Source: Bimastos eiseni (lineage: Eukaryota > Annelida > Clitellata > Crassiclitellata > Lumbricidae). Taken from it: a DNA stretch of 64,000 nucleotides. This document shows positions 46,294 through 58,869 of this stretch, in pieces. The stretch lies in the NCBI GenBank assembly GCA_959347315.1, contig OY365806.1, forward strand, positions 28,768,834-28,832,833. Direction: 5' to 3'. How positions within the stretch are numbered: position 1 is the first letter of the stretch; each line of letters starts with the position of its first letter. A model generated the notes under the pieces. That model ran no database searches. It was given only the letters and a program-made list of their open reading frames with translations, and was not told the DNA's origin. The position numbers were made by a program, and so were the translations under genes.

Positions 46294-49151
46294 TTTGAAG
46301 CTTCAGGACCAAGACGAGACCGAGACAGTGAGGTGCCGAGACCGAGACAGTGCATGAGGTACCAAGACCGAGACACTACCTAGGTTCAAGACAGTACGAG
46401 ACAGTAAGAGACAATACAAGACAAGTGATCTTTTATAAAGAGCTGTAAAATACTATTGTATCATTTTCGGGAATATTGTTCACTTGTAAATTCAATTTGA
46501 AACTTATAATGCACATAGTACCCATTCCCGAGAACAGTTTTTATATTACCGCGTTTCTATCTTGTTCTATATCTCTTCTGAATAGCATTGACCGAAAGAA
46601 AGCCTTTTTAGACACGTCACTCGTCTGAATGCTTCTAGACGATTTTAAATAAGCAAACTCGATACCAACCACCAAACGAAATTATCAATTATCAATTATC
46701 AAATTATCAATATATCAACCTTACTCACCCTAAGAAACTCGAAGTTGCTCCGCTCATTTCGATTATGAAAAACGGCACGCCATAGCTATTCTTTTGTCAA
46801 TAACTTCAAATTGCGTAAACGCAAACTTCACAATTTCAGGTTCATGCAACCGAAAGCGCTCGCTTATAAAGAACGGTTGTTGATTTAGGTACTACCATGC
46901 AGAGAGACAAAATCAAATGACTTCGTTGAGTAATGACAAATCTGGTATACATGAGCTCTAATTTCAAGTATTGTTGCTGACAAGGGTTCAGTTTTATAAA
47001 CTACGAACCCCAATTTGAAACCAATTCTTTGTCGAACCAATGAAAATATCTATAGGTGCAGCGGATATATGTTCATATTTCGATTAATAAGGATGTATTG
47101 CTCAATGGCAACGAGTTCTGAGCTGTCTGCAGGTTCAACATATTTGACCTATTGATGCCAGAAAGAAGCAAGCTACAGTAATCTAGGCGACTGGAAACCA
47201 ATGCATTTCCCACAGATATCCTTACAGACATGGACACCATAACGTCAAATTCTGAATATGTCAGGATTCGGGAATGAACACAATATGATTAGTACTCACA
47301 AATATTGTCCCACAATTTGTCTGATCTAATCTGGTTAGTCTATACTGTGGCGATATTGATGTAGCGTAATATTGACTGTGTGTTGTGGTGAAATTGATGT
47401 ACGCTGTATGTTGCTGTGTCCCCCTTCACCCACCCGGACGCCTAACGGCGTCGTCTTTGTTGGTCTCCCTCTCCTACCCTGAGCGCCTCGGTCGCATCGT
47501 CGATGGCCGACTCTTCGCCTGGCCGTGTTTGCTATGTCCCCTTCTCCCACCTATATAGGGCCCATAAAATTTAAATCGAAGGCGTATCATCGATACCATC
47601 GTATATCAACGCATATCATCGCTGTTATGGATGCGTCGTTAAATAAACTTATATCAAAAATAAATAAATAAATAAATGGAAGGCACCAGCCTATTCACAG
47701 GCGCAATATCGACAGTTCAAGGTCCATAAATTATCTGCCATATCTGGCAGATAATCATGTGGTACATGTTGACGGTGTTTGGAGTAGAGGCAGAGGAGGA
47801 GAAAACAGGACATGATTTGTGAAATAGCAGTGGCTTCAGTTTTGAGTGAAAGACTTTTCAGTAATAACTAAGTTAAAGTTTGAAGTGAAAGTCTGAGGTG
47901 AAAGTCAGAGTGTACGTGAATTTAGTTCAATGGCCGAGTTTCCTCAACGACATCTTTTTAACTATCATAATCATCCTTCGAATTTTCATTCACCTTATTC
48001 AATGTACCTCTAGCCTATGTGTTTATGTAGACGAAGCGCCCCAGACGACTTAATGCACATTAATTAAATATTGAAATTTTGACATTTTTATGATTGCATT
48101 TGAGTAAGTTGTCTATATGGCCATCCATAATCCACATACGTGTGGGCAACCGCCAACCATGGTGATAATTATTTACATGAGTTACACATTTTCCAGAAAA
48201 AAAACAATCAGATTTTATGGCAAACAAGCCATAGGCCTATGGGACACACACAGGACTCGAATGCAAACTTTGAAAATAATTAAAAAAATTAGAACAAATT
48301 CGGAAACTATACAAATTGGAATCTTCATTCTTCATTCATTCACTATTTACGAAGGTTTATGTAGCGCCCCTACTCAGTAGCGCTCCCAGTTTTATTACGA
48401 GTAAAAAAAGAGTCTGAGTGGACAGTTGGTGACAAGCGCAACGAAGCATATTCTAGAGCGAGGGGTCAACCACTGAGAAGGCAAGAATTTGTTTATTTGG
48501 GTAATGGGATGATGAGTAAACCTCGCTCAGTAGAGCGGAGAGAGCGATTGTACCAATACTCCCAAAACTCATTACCCTACACATTTATAATTTATTTTCC
48601 TCTTCACCCAAGTACCTGTCACACTGGACAATAAATTTTCATGTAAGTCATGCCTCCGAGATCGAATTTGCATTTTCTTATGAGTTTCAGTGTAGCTGAC
48701 ACTTGACACGGATATCACAATGAAATCAATTAATTTTTTGGCCACAATTTCTTATAAATAAGCAATTGTTTATATTGTCATAGAACAATGGACCTACATG
48801 TATATACTGCATGTAACAGTAAAGGGCCGCTTCAATCTGTGACGGTGTGTATTGCCTGCCTCTTGCATAGCTCCACAGGATTATGTGTGGCAGAGATGTT
48901 AAAGAGTCGGCCCGCAAGCCATTTCTGACCCGCCAATGATGTTTCCAAGGCTATAAAGACTGCACAATTGAGAATCAAAGTTAAATTTTGTAACTTTTAG
49001 GGTTTTACTGAGTTTTCCGTTATTCTTGTAATCATAATCAAAATCAAAATTGAAATTTGTGAAGCCCAATGTAATTATCCATGCTAGAAATGCACAATTG
49101 AAGGTTTAGTTCTGCAAAACATTTATCTGGATCGGCTCACCGAGCCCCATC
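46294..49151. other. Intergenic stretch with short repeats
   Basis: Holds GAGACCGAGACAG-type repeats at 46308-46425 and AATTATCA repeats at 46680-46715. A hairpin lies at 47727-47751 (ATTATCTGCCA/TGGCAGATAAT), and a retroposon-like 3' end with GTCGTTAAATAAACTTATA and an AAATAAAT tail at 47635-47690. No gene was recognised. Confidence 0.4.
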
Positions 49152-49363
49152 TCAGATCGCTACCACATTTTGATCAGGCGCCTTAGACCAATTTCCTTTG
49201 TATCTTTTCTCCATAAGAGAAATTGCTTGGTTAAAACGTTCACCGTGCTCATCACAATAGCCATACCACAGAAATCTAAGCGAATGAAGTAAGTGGATCT
49301 GTAAGGACACGTTGCAGCCAAGTTTGTGTCCCATTCTCTCAGACCTCTATTATACAGTATCAT
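49152..49363 (-). pseudogene. Transposon-associated ORF fragment ('CDEHGERFNQ' type)
   Basis: The minus-strand frame contains GCNVSLQIHLLHS, CDEHGERFNQAISLMEKRYK and GNW. I recall this S-L-K-x-H-F-L … D-E-H-G-E-R-F-H-Q-D … M-E-K-R-Y-Q-G signature from multi-copy invertebrate ORFs of transposon origin. A central stretch is missing, and the flanks are broken by stops. Confidence 0.5.
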
Positions 49364-49511
49364 GCCGTTTCGCTTATGGGCTTGGAATTTTCGGCTCTTG
49401 CCTATAGGAACTTTCTGTTCTATTTCAAATCTACTCTGAAATCTGTCTCCTTTGGCCGAAGTTGGATTGGGAGCGACTCTGAGTAGATTTCTCGCTTGGG
49501 TTCTATGTCAA

Positions 49512-49592
49512 GTTTGATTGCTTGATTGCTTAATTGCCTGATTGCTTGCTTGCTTGATTGATTGCTTAATTGATTGATTCATTCATTCATTC
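49512..49592. repeat. GATTGCTT/GATTCATT octamer-tetramer repeat
   Basis: Diverged TTGATTGC units pass into TTGATTGATT and CATTCATT units. Confidence 0.75.
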
Positions 49593-49876
49593 ATGTCTTC
49601 AATCAATTTCTTGTAGTTTTCGGCCCTGACATTGCCGAGGAATTATGTTGACACCAGGAGAAATGTTCAACTTTCTTCATTCCCACTTAGATTTTTTAGA
49701 GGTGCTGTACCTTTTTCAGTAATGGAGTAATGACCTTGTTCTGTCTTACAAACGTTTCTTCACCACAAATATAACAAAAGTTGTCTTAGATATTAACACA
49801 GTGATGAGGAAACACTACGTTGCTCCTGCACTTTCGTCATAGTGACAGGTGCTAAATCATATATCCAAATGGGTAA

Positions 49877-50384
49877 CAGGACAATTACCTCCCCCCGCAC
49901 AATTGCCCCCGATGCAAATAACCCCAAACTCCCCCAATAGTATAAGGGTAAGACACGACTTACATACATACATACATACATAAATACATACATACATACA
50001 TACATACATACATACATACATACATACATACATACATACATACATACATACATACATACATACATACATACATACATACATACATGCATACATACATACA
50101 TACATGCATATAAGATTGGACTCAAAAGGTATATAAAAGATAAGTGTCAATATGTGATATCAGCCTAATCCTTAATTGTTGTTTGATTGTCTGCAACCTA
50201 TCTACTACATGTAATTTGAATCTATCAGTATCTGCGTTATATTTTCTATGGGGGTTATTATCTGGGGGTCATTTGCATGGGGGGTAATTGTCAGAGGGGT
50301 AATTGTCCTGGGTAATTTGTACGGAGGTAACTGTCCGGGGCAATTATCTGGGGTGTAATTTTCCGGGGAGGGTAATTGTCCTAG
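49877..50384. mobile_element. Small foldback-like element with G-rich arms
   Basis: The left arm reads AGGACAATTACCTCCCC and the right arm ends GGGAGGGTAATTGTCCT. Each arm continues as subrepeats (CAATTGCCCCC in the left; GGGGTAATTGTC, six or so, in the right at 50255-50384). A (CATA)n array lies inside. A lone GAGGGTAATTGTCCTAG at 58691 is a related fragment. Confidence 0.6.
49971..50106. repeat. (CATA)n tetranucleotide array
   Basis: Uninterrupted CATA units apart from single TAAATA and GCATA variants. Confidence 0.95.
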
Positions 50385-51240
50385 ATCCCATAAATGGTAG
50401 TAACTTAAATGATTTGCAAACCCTTCTAAACTATCCTTTTTACCACTATAGCATTGCTTTGCATCATCTATCGTCGGCGATCAATGCGATCACACACCTG
50501 CTATGTCATAACTCGCCTGCATCACATTAAACAATGATGAACTGCGTGGGTATGACAATACGACGGAACATACGGTGCAATATGTGATTTCAAATATACG
50601 GCAGTACTAAACGGCTATAACATAATTGCACTCAATGCAATTAAACTGATACGCAACGGTCTCTGTCTCTCGTAAACGAGAACCACTCAACAAATTTAAC
50701 TGGCATTTTCGTGTGCAGCACCTCAAAATTAGTAAAGATTTGCTGTTTTATGTAGAAGGCAAATCTTGTGTTGTCCAGTGTTATCATTAATCACTAACTA
50801 TACCCCCTATGCGAGGACGAGCATTATAGACTTGAATGATTCTGTTATAAAATGCACAGGGCCTAAAATCTAGTATGCAATCCCACTGCCATTGCGCCTT
50901 ATTCCCAATGTGTGTCAGTTGAGGTCAAAGTGGAAGGCAGCTATCCTGAAGGAACAGGATTGAGAGGTGAGTGGGAAGGAGTTGCGTATATAGTTACAAA
51001 TAAGCGGTTTCATCCATTCTCATGTATGACATAATTATATACAAGAGAAATCCTACACTCTAGTCCTGAAGCTTTTAAATGGGATAACTACGCTTGTAAT
51101 TAACAACGGTGATAATGTGTAGCTACGTTAATAATTAAGTTTAGTTAAACCATTAGTCAATATTTTGCAAAAATTTGCTTCTTGTAAGTACTTACTTGTA
51201 ATAGTTCTAAAACCAACTACATGTAGGCCCACGTTTCTCA
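50385..51240. other. No gene recognised
   Basis: AT-rich sequence without repeats or family motifs that I could identify. Confidence 0.4.
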
Positions 51241-51245
51241 CATAT

Positions 51246-51670
51246 TTCTGCTTTCATGACTCAACATCTTTATTGGCTTCCTCTAACTGATAGAATTCAT
51301 TTAAAAGTTCTCTTTCTTACATTCAAAGCGTTGTTGGATCAAGCTACACTCTATCTATGTGATCTTATAACCTTTCTCAGCTACTACCAGACTTCCTCTC
51401 CGCTCTTTAGACCGTCAGGACCTTCTAGTAGGCCTACCTCGGTCTAGAACTGCCACAGCTCAGCATCGTGCCTATGCCTCTGTTGGCCCTTCGCTATGGA
51501 ACCGTCTTCCTGCTGTGACTGGTGCTGCAATCTCATCTAGTAGCACAACTGTTTCTACTCGTTCTCTTAAGACTGTTCTTTTCTCTAGGGGCTTTTCGCA
51601 CTGATTAGGTTGTACTGTGAGAGGCGCTTTATAAAACCGTACATAGAATAGAATAGAATAGAATAGAATG
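51246..51670 (+). pseudogene. LINE C-terminal fragment (CR1/L2/Rex-like), frameshifted
   Basis: HLYWLPLTDRIHLKVLFLTF-KAL lies in one frame. After a frame change near 51425 comes RTATAQHRAYASVGPSLWNR-LPAV, ending in SLKTVLFSRGFSH and a stop at 51602. This is the same post-RT module as at 11774. AGGCGCTTTATAAA and a (ATAGA)n tail follow, which is the usual LINE 3' end. It is 5'-truncated. Confidence 0.8.
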
Positions 51671-51908
51671 GTTGTTGCCGATTTGTTTATTGCAACTTCG
51701 AACATCTCCATGGGACCAAGTGGCTTTAACTAGTGAGACCTTTCGATCCCTTATTGGATCTTCTGGGTGATCCGATGACAATAATATTGTAAGTATTGCT
51801 GTAATTGTGATTTGTTATCGTTTATTGTTGGATTGTCAAATAAACTATGATTGATCTATTGATCTATTGATCGGTTGGTTGGTTGGTTGGCTGGTTGGGT
51901 GGGTGGGT

Positions 51909-52207
51909 GGGTGAGTGAGTGAGTGAGTGAGTGAGTGAGTGAGTGAGTGAGTGAGTGAGTGAGTGAGTGAGTGAGTGAGTGAGTGAGTGAGTGAGTGAGT
52001 GAGTGAGTGAGTGAGTGAGTGAGTGAGTGAGTGAGTGAGTGAGTGAGTGAGTGAGTGAGTGAGTGAGTGAGTGAGTGAGTGAGTGAGTGAGTGAGTGAGT
52101 GAGTGAGTGAGTGAGTGAGTGAGTGAGTGAGTGAGTGAGTGAGTGAGTGAGTGAGTGAGTGAGTGAGTGAGTGAGTGAGTGAGTGAGTGAGTGAGTGAGT
52201 GAGTGAG
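51909..52207. repeat. Pure (GAGT)n array, about 75 units
   Basis: Perfect GAGT repeats for almost 300 bp, preceded by GGTTGGTT and GGGTGGGT variants. No interruption was seen, which suggests recent expansion. The 126-residue Ser-Leu-Thr-His frame is an artefact. Confidence 0.98.
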
Positions 52208-53128
52208 ACAGACAAAGAGATTAAATTGCTTTCCATGTCTTTCCTACATGCCTAGCTTATGTAGAAAACTTGGTGTCTTAAATAATTGAGGAGCAGTCAG
52301 TTAAGCCAACTCAAGAGACGCATTGACATGATGTTGGCCTAATAGCAAAATGATTTGTTTAACCTCGACACATGACAGCGGGTGATTAGTCTTCTCCCTT
52401 GCTGCCTGCTCTTCCCACCGGCAGCGCATGTATACATGTACAGTCGGTTCAGTGTTTTAGCTGCCGAGGGCGTTTGGGATTCGACCACCTTCTATAAACT
52501 CCTCAACTAAATAACTCAAACGATTATGGGGCCAGCCCTTTGACCCCCATTTCCGTCGTGGCATCAATGGTACGTATCTTACATGCAGCCTCAAATACAA
52601 ACTTAATTTCTCGCCATGGCTTACATCCGGCAAGCATGGTGCTTTGGACAAAGCCACTGGTATACGCCAACGAAAAGAAGATCTATAAGCCTAGGCCTAT
52701 ACCTGGTTCACAGCATCGGCGAAATTTTTAAAACTAGAGGCCTTGGCCTATATATACTATTGCAAACAAAAGTGCAATATTTTAATGTTTCCGTAAATAA
52801 TGTTTTTTATTTATCACTCCACTTCCCCCATCCACACCCCATTCGCCCAAATAGACATGTGGATATATTTATGAACAACGCAGTCTGGATTCGGAATAAA
52901 GTATATATCACAAACGGTGACCAACTTCAGAATCACGGCCGAATTTAGGTTGGTTGGGTACCATGAACGCTTATGCTATACAATATTATAATCATGGCCA
53001 GGCTCCTTTTGTAGCGGATTTTTAACTTCTTTTATTTAACGTGACTATATATCGTAAAGTTTGTCATGGACGGATCGTCGGTTCGTCGCAGTGCTTTAAA
53101 CTCATTTTTCGTTATGTTTCCGTAGACC
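52208..53128. other. No gene recognised
   Basis: Short open frames at 52457-52657 (minus) and 52616-52948 (plus) lack motifs and clear splice sites. Confidence 0.4.
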
Positions 53129-54780
53129 TGTAAGAACGCTGAAGGTTCTACTTAGACTAGCTCTACTATTATATCAGATGTTGACGAGTAGATTATGCTA
53201 GGGGAAACTAGCTACACATGAAGAGACAGTTCAGATACAAACTATCTTTATTAAATACAGAGAAGAAGAGGTACGGAGTGGTCGGGAATTTGGTCAGCTG
53301 TGTGTTGTGGGGAGGTAACAAAGGGAATCTGTTGCAGGTCATAATGAACAGACGGGGGTGTGGGCGAAGATAGCTCGTAATGGATGGTCGTAGGGTGGGA
53401 GGCTAACCGACCTCCTGTTGTGTGTAAATCATGATCAGACCTTCCCTCTCTGGGCGAAATGTGCGGAGGGGTCTTAGACATGAATTCTTCAAGAGGTGAA
53501 CCTAAATGAGATGGATGAACAATGAGGTCCGGCTGTCCGTGGTGTGCGGCAGGAACTCGAGGGTGTGGTTAGAAGTAGAGGTATCTGGTTGTAGATGGAG
53601 GGAGGAGAGCGCTCGGCTGAGGTTGATGAACTTTGAAACTTCTAGCAAGCGGTGAACGACCCTTGCGAGGCGGTGGAATCACGCGGCGGATTGATAATAC
53701 GAAAACGCCTGTGGTGAGGTGATGACTAAGGAGAGATGTTATGAAGGATGTACTTAATTAATCAATGCGAAGACGGTGATCATTGTGAACTAACTGCAGA
53801 TGGAGTACATGAGATATGATGATTAAAAAAACGAATATAGAACTGTACGATCTAAGACAAAGGATAATAGATAAGATGATGAAACTGAGGAGAAAAAATT
53901 TGGTAGCTCCACTTATAATTACTCATTCGAGGGTTTAGGCTGTGAAACCTCTATTAGGTCGGGCAATGGCAAACGGTCCTGTGGTGTTTCGCGTTGGTAG
54001 ACAATTATATAACCATCGCCAATAAGGGGAAACGAATCTGTATTAACATTCTTAAGAAGATCAGAAAGGTCTGACGGTGGTGAAGACATGAAAAAAAACA
54101 GGTCTAGTGAATGGAAAATTAAATAAAGTTTGAGGTACTAATACCCCGGTTCTCCACCATGTAAGAACTCTGAAGGTTCTACTTAGACTAACACTACTAT
54201 TATATTAGATGCTTAATGAATTAGATTATGTTAGGGGAAACTAGCTACACATGAAGAGACAGATCAGATACAACTATCTTTATTAAACAAGGAATAGATA
54301 AAGTGATAACATATATCTGGTTGCCTAAATACAGAATGATACAAATACTCACGAAGTGATAATGATGTTAGATACTAGGAGTTGAACATGAAACTAAATT
54401 ATTAATAAATTATGTATATTATAACAGACAGATCTGACGCACTAAGATACCTGATGATTACGGAAGTCAGACTGCCTCGATCCTAAGAGTGTTTCAGCTT
54501 ATAAGTCACTTTCCTCAGCCAAAGAGGAAACTGGCCTATCCTAGGACAGACTACTTTGATTGGTCAGATACTGACCTCTCAAGGATCAGCTACTGACCAC
54601 TCTAGCAATGAGGGCTGACTGTAAGTGCTAGTTACACTAAAGCCTAAGCGAGTGATTGAAAGAACCTATCCTGACTGTATTAACGAATGTTCTGCTAAAC
54701 CGAATGTATAATAATGATCTCTATATATATTGTTCAAGCCTATCTATTGTAATGTAATGTTCAGAATAATCACGGTTACA
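53129..54780 (-). mobile_element. Miniature LTR element with 4-bp target duplication
   Basis: Read on the minus strand, a full LTR (54780 to 54160) is followed by the primer-binding-like TGGTGGAGAACCGGGG. About 1 kb without gag-pol follows, ending in a second LTR end at 53129. Both LTR ends read TGTAAGAAC on the plus strand, followed by the same block (AAACTAGCTACACATGAAG). GACC flanks the whole unit at 53125-53128 and 54781-54784. The 3' LTR keeps about 140 bp of similarity and then diverges, so its upper part has been replaced or has decayed. It lacks coding capacity, so it must have moved in trans. Confidence 0.65.
54160..54780 (-). repeat. 621-bp LTR, same family as 37993-38595
   Basis: In minus orientation it opens TGTAACCGTGATTATTCTG and ends GAGTTCTTACA, like the plus-strand copy at 37993. 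Shared internal blocks include GAGGAAAGTGACTTATAAGC and AGTGGTCAGTAGCTGA-like repeats. Confidence 0.8.
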
Positions 54781-54784
54781 GACC

Positions 54785-55242
54785 TATAGAGAGCTGAAAT
54801 TTTGCACACATGGGCCTAGACTTGCATGACAGTGCAATGTATCAAAATTTTTACGGACATAACTTAAAATTTTGGAAAAAATGACAAAAATCCAAGACAT
54901 TAAATATCGTTTAACCACTCGAACGAGTCCTATATAGCTCCTTGACGAGCTCCTCTCCGGTGAGTTTGCATCAGCAATGATCTCTTAAGAAAATGGATCG
55001 ACTGCGCCATTTACCAGATTACCAAAAGTCAATAAAAGAGGATCCAGAAAAACCTATGTTTTTACTTTCATTTGTTTTAACTTTGTTGATGCGCAGTCTC
55101 CGCTATAGAGATAAAAAAAACATGTGTATACAGCTATAACATACCATACAATTCATGCAGTTCAAACGTAAAGGAAATTGCATGACTTTCGTATAATATC
55201 GTTGGCCATATACACACACATATATAGTATTATACATTATAG

Positions 55243-55288
<46 letters not shown>

Positions 55289-55384
55289 GCCTAACTATAT
55301 ATATATAGGACTATATCTTTACGTTTATGTGATTGCTTAATTGAGGTTGATGCTATCAGTTCAAGAGCAAATGTGAAGCAAAGT
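54785..55384. other. Low-complexity flank with CA/TA repeats
   Basis: ACACACAC and TATATA runs at 55205-55310. No gene. Confidence 0.45.
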
Positions 55385-56260
55385 GGAAATTTCTGATAAC
55401 AAGCTAAATTTTTCAGGATAGCATCAGAAATACGAGCACCTTCACATATTAAAAGTCCCCAAAAATCCCAATGGGGCTCTTTCCAAAATCCAAGATGACG
55501 TCCAAAATGGGGGTTATTTTACTTAGTAGCATTAACTGTAACTATGGTGGACATAGCTCATAACAAGCTGAACTTTTCGGGACAGCTACAGGAACATCAG
55601 TACATTAATATACTGATAGTCCTCAAAAATCCTAATGGAGATCTTTCTAAAATCCAAGATGGCGTCCAAAATGGCGGTCGTTTATCTATTAAGATTAACG
55701 GTATGGTGGAAATGGCTCAAATCAAGCTGAAATTTTCAGGATTGCTACAGGAATTAACATTAACATACTAAATGTCATCAAAAATTCCCTTGGGGACTTT
55801 TCAAAATCCAAGATGGCGCCTACAACGGCGATCATTTTGTATTAGTAATGATTTTATGATGGATATGGATCATACCAAGCTGAATTTGTCAGGATAGCTA
55901 CAGGAACATCAGTACATTAACACAGTGAAAGTCAACAATATTTCGCCTGAGGATCTTTCCAAGATCTAAGATGGCGTCTAAAATGGCGTTAATTTTCTAT
56001 CAAAATTAACTATATGGTGGTAATGGGCCTAATGGCTCATGCCAAGCTGAATTTTCAGGATAGCAACAGGAAAATCAGTATATTAACGTATCAAAAGTCC
56101 CCCAAATTCCCTAAGGATATTTTGCAAAATCGAATATGACTTTCAAAATGACGGTAACTTCTTATCTAGATGGTGGAAATGGCTGATACCAGGCTGCATA
56201 ATTAATGATCGATACAAGCATATGAGTACATAAAAAATGACCGTCATTTTTCATTATAAT
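55385..56260. repeat. 160-bp satellite with AAGATGGCG core, forward array
   Basis: Five diverged units of 154-165 bp. Each has CCAAGATGGCGTCCAAAATG, then a spacer, AAGCTGAATTTTTCAGGATA-like sequence and ACATCAGTACATTAA. It faces an inverted array at 58870-59360. Confidence 0.85.
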
Positions 56261-58869
56261 TTTGCAAACTTAGAAGCTAGAGTTATAGTGGAATAGGAGT
56301 ACATTAGCATATTAAAAATCATACAAATAACTTGCCATGGAAGCTTCAGGTGATCTGTCGCAGATCCCTCAGTTCGTCATTTCAGATATCAAATCTAGTC
56401 CATAGGCGCCGTATTTCAGTAAAAAGTACTGAAGCAAGAATTTAAATCCAATGATAGTATGATCTGATCCCCTATCCTGCCCTGTCATCCCTCTCCCCAG
56501 TCCCCCCCCTTTCCTCAAGCCATTTCAACTGACAACTGGCTAATTGTAATCTGTTTCACTCCATTCTTCAATGCCACTCTTCACTATCATCTGTCCATTC
56601 CAAAGTGGTCGCCCTGTTTCATTTTTCCATATATGCGCAGCTGTGCAGGACAACCACGAGTATATTACTTTTAAAAAAAATTCTGTAGCCACTAACTTTT
56701 ACTAACAAATCTGATGCCATAGCATTTACAGATGCACGTATATACACAATGCTTGCAAAATTGCAAGTACCGCAGACTTTAGTTACAGTCTTACTTCAAC
56801 TTTTGTATTTCAGAATTACAAATACCAAGCCTTCTATACTGGTTCAGTAACATACTTAATCTAACCAAAAGATTGGAATGCATTCAATGCAGTGCCAATT
56901 GGTATTCGAAATGCACCCACAATCATATACTTCCTATATTTAAGAAGCTGTGGAGTAGTGGCTACTTGAGGACTATTGAAAGACCAGTTAGCCTATGCTT
57001 TATTAATTATAGTTCAATGAGTTGCTAACATATAAGCTATTTTGAAAATGTAAATGTTATTGATTAGTAAGTAAGATGGTTAGCTTTTATTTTCGGTGGG
57101 TAAATCAGGGCCACGGAATTTAGATAATGGGCGACCCTAATTAAGCGAGGCCATGTGCCCTTATTGGTTTTCACTTCCTAGACAATGTATGGAGCTAAAT
57201 ACACTGCGTGAAGTTATAATTTGCATTTGCATTGTCCTTCTGTGATTAATAAAAATTGTCAGTAGCTCAAACAAAACTATTGTAGCCAGGTTAGCCTTAC
57301 TCAAATTTAATCTTATTCTCTGTAGAAGTTTAGAGACATGAACTGAACCCTAGGACGCAGGCATAAATTATAATTAAGAGGCCGAAATTACTATTAGGCC
57401 TATAGGCAGACATTCTTCAGTGCAAGAGTTGCAGACTTATTAGGCTAAGTGATTTCGACAACAGTAGGCCTAGGCATACTTTTATTGGACACTATCACAC
57501 CTTTTAAGAGGAAACTATAGGGAAAGCGGACTGTTAAGTGTTCCAGGTTAATTTGTAATGATTTTAACACAGACTAAACGCCTCTTGAACCACATTAAAC
57601 CCTGCTACGTTATGCTATGTAAATTCACAAATACCATTAGGCTACAATTAATTACAAAAAGAACTAAAGTTAGGGCCACTGATAAACTTCGGACGCTGGG
57701 CCTAATTGTTCACCTACTTTCATGCTCGATGAATTCATAACTCTTTCTACTTCTCTCTCTCTCCTTCCCTCCATCTTTCCTTCTCACCCCTCACTCAGCC
57801 TCCTTCTCTCAATTATTGTCTCTGTCAGTCCGTCCGTCCGTACGTCTGTCTGTCTCTCCCTACCTTTCCTTCCCTCTCGATCATCTGTTTTGGGACACTA
57901 TGATTATTATGAACCAATATCATATGCTAATGCATATCTGTTGTCTTGTTTAGTTCTATAGGCCTACATGTATTTACCACGATACATTCCAGAGCGAGAG
58001 CGACAGCTGTCATAATAATTAAGCCTATTTGTCCTGCTATCCGACCGTCTTCCTCTGTCCGGCCTTTCATATGGCGCGTGTCACATCAAACGTTTCGCAT
58101 CATTTCAACAGGACTGTTCCTATCTCAGTCGTTCACACCCTCCATTCGGCCATCTGCATTTACTCCTAGGTAGTTGGTTTCAAGAATATGGCACAAGTGA
58201 GTACCAATTTTGGCGGGAAATTCTTCCACGTTTTCTCCCACGCATTTTATATTTTTTAATGGAAATATTCGAATGTCCCAATAAGTACTGAGGCGGAACT
58301 ATGCCCTCGCCCCAGGACCTTGACGAGTATTGGGGCGAATGGCCCTGTTGCCTCTGTGTAGTCGGCGCCTATGAAATCTACCCCCAACTATACAGAGGCA
58401 GCAAAACAGCATCCCTTCCGAACTTTACGGTTAAAGAATGGATGGGAAATACTCTATCTCCAACAGACTGGGAGTTACAGGAAGGAAATCTAATTATCTT
58501 ACACCATTTTAAAAGACATCCATATACTATACCCGACACTTTGCTTAGCATATAGTGATTTGTGGTTGCAGAGGGTGTAGGACAGTTTCTCAGACAAACA
58601 TACTTGCATACGATTATGCATCATATATAGCCCTACGCACATACAATTGTGCAAATATATTTTGGGAGAGCTTTTCATCTAACCGGGGAGAGGGTAATTG
58701 TCCTAGTCTGATGGTGGGGGGGGGGGTTGTCCGTTCCATTGTTGCAGAGTAGATGGTTGTAGCAATATGTCCTGTAGTTGCAAGAAACCTGATCACTTGT
58801 GTACGTCGATGTCCAGTTAATGCAATGGTCAAAGTTGCAACAACACCCAACCCATCTTATTAGATGTCA
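56261..58869. other. Sequence between the inverted 160-bp arrays
   Basis: No gene recognised. A pyrimidine-rich TCTCTC/CCTTCC tract lies at 57738-57880. Open frames at 57722-57961 and 58301-58555 have no motif. The G-rich fragment GAGGGTAATTGTCCTAG lies at 58691. Confidence 0.4.

Noticed and set aside
45784..46383. Frames of Met-Val-Lys-Tyr or Phe-Asn-His-Ile repeats
   Set aside because: Products of the 12-bp satellite.
51856..52236. 126-residue Ser-Leu-Thr-His frame
   Set aside because: A translation of the GAGT array on the minus strand.
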